Source: Prevotella sp. UBA7782 (lineage in GTDB: Bacteria; Bacteroidota; Bacteroidia; Bacteroidales; Bacteroidaceae). From it: a stretch of DNA of 16,532 nucleotides. The stretch is taken from assembly GCA_002480935.1 (NCBI GenBank), contig DLDC01000036.1, positions 6,925 to 23,456 of the forward strand, written 5' to 3'. Shown here piece by piece: positions 12,001-16,532 of this stretch; the first letter of the stretch is position 1; every line of letters begins with the position of its first letter. The notes under the pieces were generated by a model. The model worked only from the letters and a program-made list of their open reading frames with translations, was not told the origin of the DNA and did not search any database. A program made the translations under genes and the position numbers.

Positions 12001-14969
12001 TGATTATGAATCAGGAAATAAAATTTAAGGGCCTCAGCCTCAACCGTGATGAAGAGATCATTGATAATGGTGAGCTCTCCCTTTGTGGTGGCGTGGAGCT
12101 GCACGACGGCGCGCTGCGTCCGTCGGTGCTCTCTGGTGAGTATGTTGGCCGGCCTTCTGGGGATGGCATAACGCCTGTTCCTCTCACTACAGGACAAGAT
12201 ACTTATAAGGATGCTAACGGCAATACTATCGAATATCCCTGCACGCTGCGTTATGTCCATGAGACAACGGCCTACAAGCATTTCATTGCTGAATACACCA
12301 ACGGCACATATCATGAGCTTTATTGGTATGATTTCGACGGTACCTTCATGGGCCTTGTGCATAAGTTCTCTGATGGTGTTACTATCAAGTCTGTGGAAAG
12401 CGTGGGGAATACAGTTATTATTCTTGCCTCTGATGGCATCCACTATGCGCTCTGGAAGAATACCGACACTCTTTATAAGTACCTCGGGCAAAAGCCTCCA
12501 TTCCTCACCATAAGATTTGATCTGAGCGATAATCAGACTGCCGACTATGAGACTGGCGGTATCTCTGTGGATGGCTCTGCAGATGGCTTCAACGCTGCCT
12601 TCCAACAGACAACTACAAAGTGTTGGGATGTTCTTAACAAGGTTGAAACTTCAACGGCTTTCAAGGCTGGAGATACTGTTTTCCGTATCAAGACGGATAA
12701 GCAAGGTGATATAACAGATCAGGTGTGGGCACTCATCAACCGTACTAACAGCACCATCGCCAAGGCTGGCCACTTCTACGCTAACTTCTTCGTGCGCTAC
12801 TGCTATCGGCTCTACGATGGCTCCATGGTCATGCACTCGGCGCCTATCTTCATGCCGGTGTTGGTTCCTGGCAACTTCCAGGTGTATGTTGTCAATGCCC
12901 ATAAGGATAGCGACACTTCGGTGGGCCTCGACGACACTATCAAGGTAAACCGTGTGGATAGCAACGGCAAGAGTTATGCTTTCTCCATTGGTAAGCTCAC
13001 CTTCATGTATAACCCTCGCAATGTGAAGTTGAAGTACACATGGATGAGCAACAATGAAGTTGTGTCTGGCCTCAAAGAGTGGTCCGATATTGTGAAGTCC
13101 ATTGATATTTTCGTGTCGGCTCCCATAACGCGCACTGATAGCGCTCAGACGTGTAAGAATATCATCATGCAGAAGCCTGACTATGGCATACGCACGTATG
13201 GCGAGTTTTCCAACATCTGGCACTACGACGGCGACACTTCGCGTGTTGGTATCTATGTGGTTGATGTTCCTGGTCTCACTGATGAGGCTTACGCGGATAA
13301 GATAGCCAACGTCTCTGCCTTCTTCAAAATTCACTCCATCAAGATCAACGACGAGTTTGGCGGTACCGGCGAATGGCATGTTATCACTGATAGCTCCGCT
13401 ATTGAGAATGTCACTACTCAGGAGCAAATGAAGGACGACTACAAGACGCACAACTACATCTTCCCTGTTGGATCCTACGTCTACAATCATCGGCTCAACG
13501 TCTTTGGAGCTTATGAGAAACTGTTTCAGGGCTTCAATCCGCAACAACTTTTCCCTGAATACCCGTATCTGGTCTATAAGAATAACGCCAACATATCTAA
13601 GATGGTGGTACGCCTTAGCACGACTGATGGCTACAAGCATGTGGAGATACCAACATCCGGCCTCGGCTCTCGTAGTTTCGATACTTACGTGCTCTATAAT
13701 ATGCCTAAGTTCTATCCGGATTCGCGCGCTGACCACATGTATATTTGGTGGACTGACATCGACAACAATGTCTCTCACGTCACCGACTTTATTCTCACGG
13801 CCTGCAATGAGCTCAACGGCGCAATGAATATCGGAAAGTTCACTGAGGATTACACATACATATCCTCTGAGCCAACCTACACCGTGGACGATATTGTCAC
13901 CATGCCAAACAAGATCTACACATCGGAAGCGGACAACCCTTATTACTTCCCTGTCAATGGCATCAACACGGTGGGCATCGGTACTATCCGTGGCATAGCC
14001 TCAACTACCCGTGCGCTCTCTCAGGGCCAGTTCGGCCAATATCCTCTCATGGCGTTCTCTACGGATGGTATCTGGGCGCTCGAAGTGGCATCTTCTGGTA
14101 CTTACTCCAGTATTACGGATGGTATCTGGGTGCCCGAAGTGGCATCTTCTGGTACTTACTCCCGTATTCATCCTATCTCCCGTGAAGTGTGCATCAATGC
14201 TGCGTCTATCGCTCAACTCGATCAGTCGGTGGTCTTTGCCACTGACCGTGCACTGAACAAGGTAGTGGAATCGTCTGTTGCTTCCTTCTCGGATATGCTC
14301 GACGGGCCTTTCTTCAACATTGCCTCTCAGCTCGGCAAACTGCGTGCGCTCTTCGCTGCGGATGGCAAGTATCAGGATGAAGAGATTATCCAGCTCATCG
14401 ACTTCTCCACTCCTCCTATCGAATACTTCAAAGATGGCACTGTCCTCAATGACTACGTGAACAAGCGTCTCATTATCTTGCCGGCTGTTCCTTCTCAGGA
14501 GGATATAGACGATAATAAAGAAGTGGCACTGGTCTACTCTATTCGTGATGGTGCCTGGTCCACAATGATGATAGAAACGCCTCTGGCGGTCCTCAACTCT
14601 AATCCTTATCCTTACGTACAGAAAAGGGATGGCTCGGTTCTCATGCTGAATAAGAAGTACGACTATACAGATCAGACGGTACACTCGGGCCTCATCGTTA
14701 CTCGTACTCTCAACTTCCAGGGTGTCCGACTGGCCATTAATGGCTTTGCTCAGCTCTCGGATGCTAAGGAGCCAGGAGTGATATTCTTCTACGGTTCCAA
14801 CGATAACCGTACATGGAAGTGTTTTGGCTGGTCGCATCAGGATCATGTGTCCTATCTCCCTGCTCCGGCCTACCGTTTCTTCCGGCTTGCTCTCTTCTTG
14901 CGTCTTACTCCAGGAGAAAAGTATTGGGGCACTCAACTCAACGTTACACAAAAATATGCCAAGCTATGA
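12000..14969 (+). CDS. Large beta-rich phage structural protein, possibly packaged-DNA stabilisation/tail-hub type
   Basis: A 989-residue protein rich in beta-strand patterns, Tyr, Asp and Gly, with no signal peptide or membrane segment. It starts at 12000 (overlapping the previous TAA) or at the ATG at 12006. The N-terminus (FKGLSLNRDEEIIDNGELSL, then CGGVELHDGALRPSVL) resembles Bacteroidales phage proteins that begin by listing a default state. The region around 686-752 (TDGIWALEV, then HPISREVCINAASIAQLDQSVVFATDRAL) recalls the S-x-x-[SA]-[IV]-x-x-[LM]-x-x-x-V-x-[FY]-A-[ST]-x-x-[GA]-L pattern of P22 gp10-like beta-propeller packaged-DNA stabilisation proteins. This relation is tentative. 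It contains an 18-residue tandem duplication (688-723). Its stop overlaps the next ATG. Confidence 0.75.
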   Translation: MIMNQEIKFKGLSLNRDEEIIDNGELSLCGGVELHDGALRPSVLSGEYVGRPSGDGITPVPLTTGQDTYKDANGNTIEYPCTLRYVHETTAYKHFIAEYTNGTYHELYWYDFDGTFMGLVHKFSDGVTIKSVESVGNTVIILASDGIHYALWKNTDTLYKYLGQKPPFLTIRFDLSDNQTADYETGGISVDGSADGFNAAFQQTTTKCWDVLNKVETSTAFKAGDTVFRIKTDKQGDITDQVWALINRTNSTIAKAGHFYANFFVRYCYRLYDGSMVMHSAPIFMPVLVPGNFQVYVVNAHKDSDTSVGLDDTIKVNRVDSNGKSYAFSIGKLTFMYNPRNVKLKYTWMSNNEVVSGLKEWSDIVKSIDIFVSAPITRTDSAQTCKNIIMQKPDYGIRTYGEFSNIWHYDGDTSRVGIYVVDVPGLTDEAYADKIANVSAFFKIHSIKINDEFGGTGEWHVITDSSAIENVTTQEQMKDDYKTHNYIFPVGSYVYNHRLNVFGAYEKLFQGFNPQQLFPEYPYLVYKNNANISKMVVRLSTTDGYKHVEIPTSGLGSRSFDTYVLYNMPKFYPDSRADHMYIWWTDIDNNVSHVTDFILTACNELNGAMNIGKFTEDYTYISSEPTYTVDDIVTMPNKIYTSEADNPYYFPVNGINTVGIGTIRGIASTTRALSQGQFGQYPLMAFSTDGIWALEVASSGTYSSITDGIWVPEVASSGTYSRIHPISREVCINAASIAQLDQSVVFATDRALNKVVESSVASFSDMLDGPFFNIASQLGKLRALFAADGKYQDEEIIQLIDFSTPPIEYFKDGTVLNDYVNKRLIILPAVPSQEDIDDNKEVALVYSIRDGAWSTMMIETPLAVLNSNPYPYVQKRDGSVLMLNKKYDYTDQTVHSGLIVTRTLNFQGVRLAINGFAQLSDAKEPGVIFFYGSNDNRTWKCFGWSHQDHVSYLPAPAYRFFRLALFLRLTPGEKYWGTQLNVTQKYAKL
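14061..14168 (+). repeat. 54-base in-frame tandem duplication within the 989-residue gene
   Basis: Copy 1 is 14061-14114 and copy 2 is 14115-14168, with only three mismatches. The copies code TDGIWALEVASSGTYSSI (688-705) and TDGIWVPEVASSGTYSRI (706-723). The unit length keeps the frame. Confidence 0.95.
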
Positions 14970-15451
14970 AGTCAAAGAAAAACATGTATAACATCATCTA
15001 CAGGCTGCGCAACCGTGGCCTGCGGATTGATACTCGTGAGCGTATGGTGTTCCCCACCATGGCTTTCCCTGTTGAGGCTGGCAATTATCCTCCTCTGCTT
15101 AAGAAGCTCTGCTCTCAGTATGGTTTCAATGTTCAATTGGAGACGTTTGAAAGTGGCTCTCGGGCGCGCGTCTATATCTCCGGCCCTATCTCTCACTATG
15201 ATCTTAAGGAGCGTATGGAAACTTTCTCTAAGGCTGAACACTTGTTACGCAAGCAAGGCTATCTGCCTATCAGTCCTTTCAAGAATGGTATTTCCCAGTC
15301 AGCCGACTGGCATCTGCACATGCGCAAGGATTTCACAATGCTCCTCACGTGTCAGTACATCTATTTCCTCCCTGAATGGGAGAAGTCTAAAGGTTGCCGG
15401 CTGGAACTTGACGTTGCCGTGTCCTCCGGCCTCACCGTCCTAAAATTCTAA
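14966..15451 (+). CDS. DUF4406 protein (nucleoside 2-deoxyribosyltransferase-like)
   Basis: A 161-residue protein starting in an ATGA overlap with the 989-residue gene. Residues 68-160 form a DUF4406 domain: R-V-Y-I-S-G-P-I (68-75), then a helix, PISPF, D122 and the closing YIYFLPEWEKSKGCRLELDVA with E147. This Rossmann-like family is related to nucleoside 2-deoxyribosyltransferases and is common in phages; a role in nucleotide salvage or base exchange is likely but unproven. The N-terminal 60 residues (NIIYRLRNRGLRIDTRERMV) are an extension seen in Bacteroidales phage relatives. Key residues appear intact. Confidence 0.8.
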   Translation: MKSKKNMYNIIYRLRNRGLRIDTRERMVFPTMAFPVEAGNYPPLLKKLCSQYGFNVQLETFESGSRARVYISGPISHYDLKERMETFSKAEHLLRKQGYLPISPFKNGISQSADWHLHMRKDFTMLLTCQYIYFLPEWEKSKGCRLELDVAVSSGLTVLKF

Positions 15452-15455
15452 GATT

Positions 15456-15665
15456 ATGACTGATAAGAAATGCCCTAAATGTGGAAGTAGGAACTTCCAA
15501 ATTATCGATTATTCCGTAACTGGATACATCTATCAAGTAGAAGATGGTGTAGTAACTGGTGATGGTGATGATGCTGGTGGTGAGCATGTACGCACTATCT
15601 GTGAATGTGCTGAATGTGGCCACGTTTGGCATCCAAGAAATTTTGATTTTGAGGTAGATGGGTAA
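15456..15665 (+). CDS. Small zinc-ribbon protein
   Basis: A 69-residue acidic protein with two zinc knuckles: C6-P-K-C9-G and C51-A-E-C54-G-H-V-W-H, separated by a beta-rich loop with VEDGVVTGDGDDAGGEH. C49 is an additional Cys. This is a standard zinc ribbon, used for nucleic-acid or protein binding. It is four bases after the DUF4406 gene and overlaps the methyltransferase start by eight bases. Confidence 0.8.
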   Translation: MTDKKCPKCGSRNFQIIDYSVTGYIYQVEDGVVTGDGDDAGGEHVRTICECAECGHVWHPRNFDFEVDG

Positions 15666-16245
15666 GGATTGGACGGGAAATAGAAAGAGCACCTACGTTA
15701 CTATCGGAGCAAGCTCACATTCCGAGCATGCACGCCAACGTGAGGATTACTATGCTACCTCTCCAGAAGCCACAGAATGGCTGCTGCGCCTTGAAAAGTT
15801 CTCAGGGCCTATCCTGGAGCCTGCATGTGGCGAAGGTCATATCTCAAAAGTTCTCAGTAGGGGGTACGACGTCACCTCTCGGGATCTCATAGACCGGGGC
15901 TTTGGAGAAGTGGCCGATTTCCTTTCTATCGACAATCTCCATTGGGATGGGGATATAGTTACCAACCCACCATACAAGTATGCTCAGGAGTTTGTGGAGA
16001 AGGCTTTACAGATCATTCCCGATGGGCACAAGGTTTGCATGTTCCTCAAACTGACGTTCCTTTCATCAAAGGCACGTAGATATCTATTCGATACTCAGCC
16101 TCCCTGTCGTGTGTGGGTGTCGTCCTCTCGTTTGAAGTGTGGTTTCAACGGCCATTTTGAAGGTCCTTCTTCGGCTGTTGATTATGCCTGGTATGTGTGG
16201 GTAAAAGGTTACAAAGGTGATACTGTTATTAAGTGGTTCAACTGA
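15658..16245 (+). CDS. Phage N6-adenine DNA methyltransferase
   Basis: A 195-residue protein. E54-P-A-C-G-E-G60 is the AdoMet-binding motif I, D76 (VTSRDLIDRG) fits the acidic residue of motif II, and N103-P-P-Y106 is the catalytic motif IV of adenine or exocyclic-amino methyltransferases. The N-terminus (KDWTGNRKSTYVTIGASSHS, then REDYYATSPEATEWLL) is typical of phage-encoded Bacteroidales enzymes. The protein is short and has no obvious separate target-recognition domain. No restriction endonuclease is next to it, so it is probably a solitary methyltransferase protecting phage DNA or influencing expression. Confidence 0.9.
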   Translation: MGKDWTGNRKSTYVTIGASSHSEHARQREDYYATSPEATEWLLRLEKFSGPILEPACGEGHISKVLSRGYDVTSRDLIDRGFGEVADFLSIDNLHWDGDIVTNPPYKYAQEFVEKALQIIPDGHKVCMFLKLTFLSSKARRYLFDTQPPCRVWVSSSRLKCGFNGHFEGPSSAVDYAWYVWVKGYKGDTVIKWFN

Positions 16246-16246
16246 T

Positions 16247-16501
16247 ATGATTGTTTTGAAGTTGGTTGTCCAGGCTGTCTTGATTGCAGTTCTGGTGCCA
16301 TTGTTCTCTCGTCTGTGGAGTGCCTTGCTTGCTCATGTTCATTTACCTGCTTGGAAAAGAAGGTTAATAAAATACTATATTATACCAAAGCCTGGTCGTA
16401 CTCCTGATATATACGATGGGGAAAAGTATTGGCGTGTAGAAGATGCATATTGGGTAGGCTTCTACAACAAATGGCCATTTGTAATTATTCAGTGGCATTA
16501 A
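16247..16501 (+). CDS. Small membrane protein
   Basis: An 84-residue protein starting one base after the methyltransferase stop; an in-frame ATG at 16217 lies inside the methyltransferase gene and is less likely. One N-terminal membrane helix (about 3-28: MIVLKLVVQAVLIAVLVPLF) is followed by a basic segment (WKRRLIKYYIIPKPGRTPDI) and an aromatic end (DGEKYWRVEDAYWVGFYNKW). The family was not recognised. Its TAA overlaps the next ATG. Confidence 0.7.
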   Translation: MIVLKLVVQAVLIAVLVPLFSRLWSALLAHVHLPAWKRRLIKYYIIPKPGRTPDIYDGEKYWRVEDAYWVGFYNKWPFVIIQWH

Positions 16502-16532
16502 TGAGTAACTCCTCTAAACATGCGAAGGCCGT
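16501..16532 (+). CDS. Start of a further phage gene (partial)
   Basis: An ATG overlaps the preceding stop (TAATG) and opens MSNSSKHAKA before the window ends. Too short to identify. Confidence 0.5.
   Translation, partial: MSNSSKHAKA

Larger units (their letters stand above)
1155..16532. mobile_element. Integrated temperate phage (prophage), left part
   Basis: A tyrosine recombinase next to the presumed junction, a leftward immunity cluster, a divergent control region and an unbroken rightward block of more than twenty small overlapping genes form a standard prophage layout. Phage-type families present are DUF6291-like replication protein, VRR-NUC, DUF4494, ASCH-like, DUF4406 and an N6-adenine methyltransferase. 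No terminase, portal or capsid gene is in the window, so an integrative element other than a phage cannot be fully excluded. The right end is outside the window. Confidence 0.8.

Noticed and set aside
12651..13778. 375-codon open frame on the minus strand
   Set aside because: It lies wholly inside the 989-residue plus-strand gene, its product has no recognisable pattern, and the plus-strand frame is continuous with matching codon use and coupled neighbours.
14001..14951. 316-codon open frame on the minus strand
   Set aside because: Antisense shadow of the same large gene; its internal repeat only mirrors the 54-base duplication.
14966..16245. Restriction-modification system
   Set aside because: Only a methyltransferase is visible; neither neighbour has a nuclease motif.

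Overview
The window looks like a chromosome-prophage junction in a member of the Bacteroidota, most likely Prevotella/Segatella or a close Bacteroides relative. Three things support this: a host gene coding for a BspA-like leucine-rich repeat protein, Bacteroidota-type promoters (TAnnTTTG at -7) with few Shine-Dalgarno sequences, and a set of small genes typical of Bacteroidales temperate phages (DUF4494, DUF6291-type replication protein, VRR-NUC, DUF4406, N6-adenine methyltransferase with a GASSHS-type N-terminus). The genus is inferred, not proven.

Left flank (1-~1155): the C-terminal end of an AraC-family regulator, then a secreted LRR_5 protein whose repeat array stops abruptly at a sharp drop in GC content. 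I read that point as the likely left attachment site. An AT-rich spacer with paired short direct repeats leads to a tyrosine recombinase gene (1373-2806). Its transcript appears to end at a strong hairpin lying inside the opposing regulator gene. On the minus strand follow three immunity-type genes: a CI-like HTH protein (3813-3487), a membrane protein (3467-3084) and an XRE-like HTH protein (3087-2803), the last two joined by an ATGA overlap. A divergent control region (3814-3923) separates them from the long rightward block.

Rightward block (3924 to the window end): all genes lie on the plus strand, closely packed and often overlapping by 1-20 bases. First come an excisionase-like HTH protein, small hypotheticals, a cysteine-rich protein, a DUF6291-like replication protein and a VRR-NUC nuclease-like protein. 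Next is a small cysteine-rich gene broken at a run of nine G (6626-6634), then DUF4494, a protein with a clamp-binding-like C-terminus, a protein with two tandem HTH domains, further hypotheticals and an ASCH-like protein. From about 10.7 kb the content shifts to larger proteins: a cysteine-containing coiled-coil protein, a basic protein, and a 989-residue protein that I tentatively relate to beta-propeller packaged-DNA stabilisation or tail-hub proteins (P22 gp10 type). The last part holds a DUF4406 nucleoside-hydrolase-like protein, a zinc ribbon, an N6-adenine DNA methyltransferase, a membrane protein and the start of another gene.

No tRNA, rRNA, CRISPR array, terminase, portal or capsid gene was seen. 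The rest of the prophage and attR must lie to the right of the window. Every annotated gene-free stretch is shorter than 300 bases. The strongest points to check are the G9 frameshift, the Asp-to-Asn change in the VRR-NUC motif, the 54-base in-frame duplication in the 989-residue gene, and the internally duplicated HTH protein.
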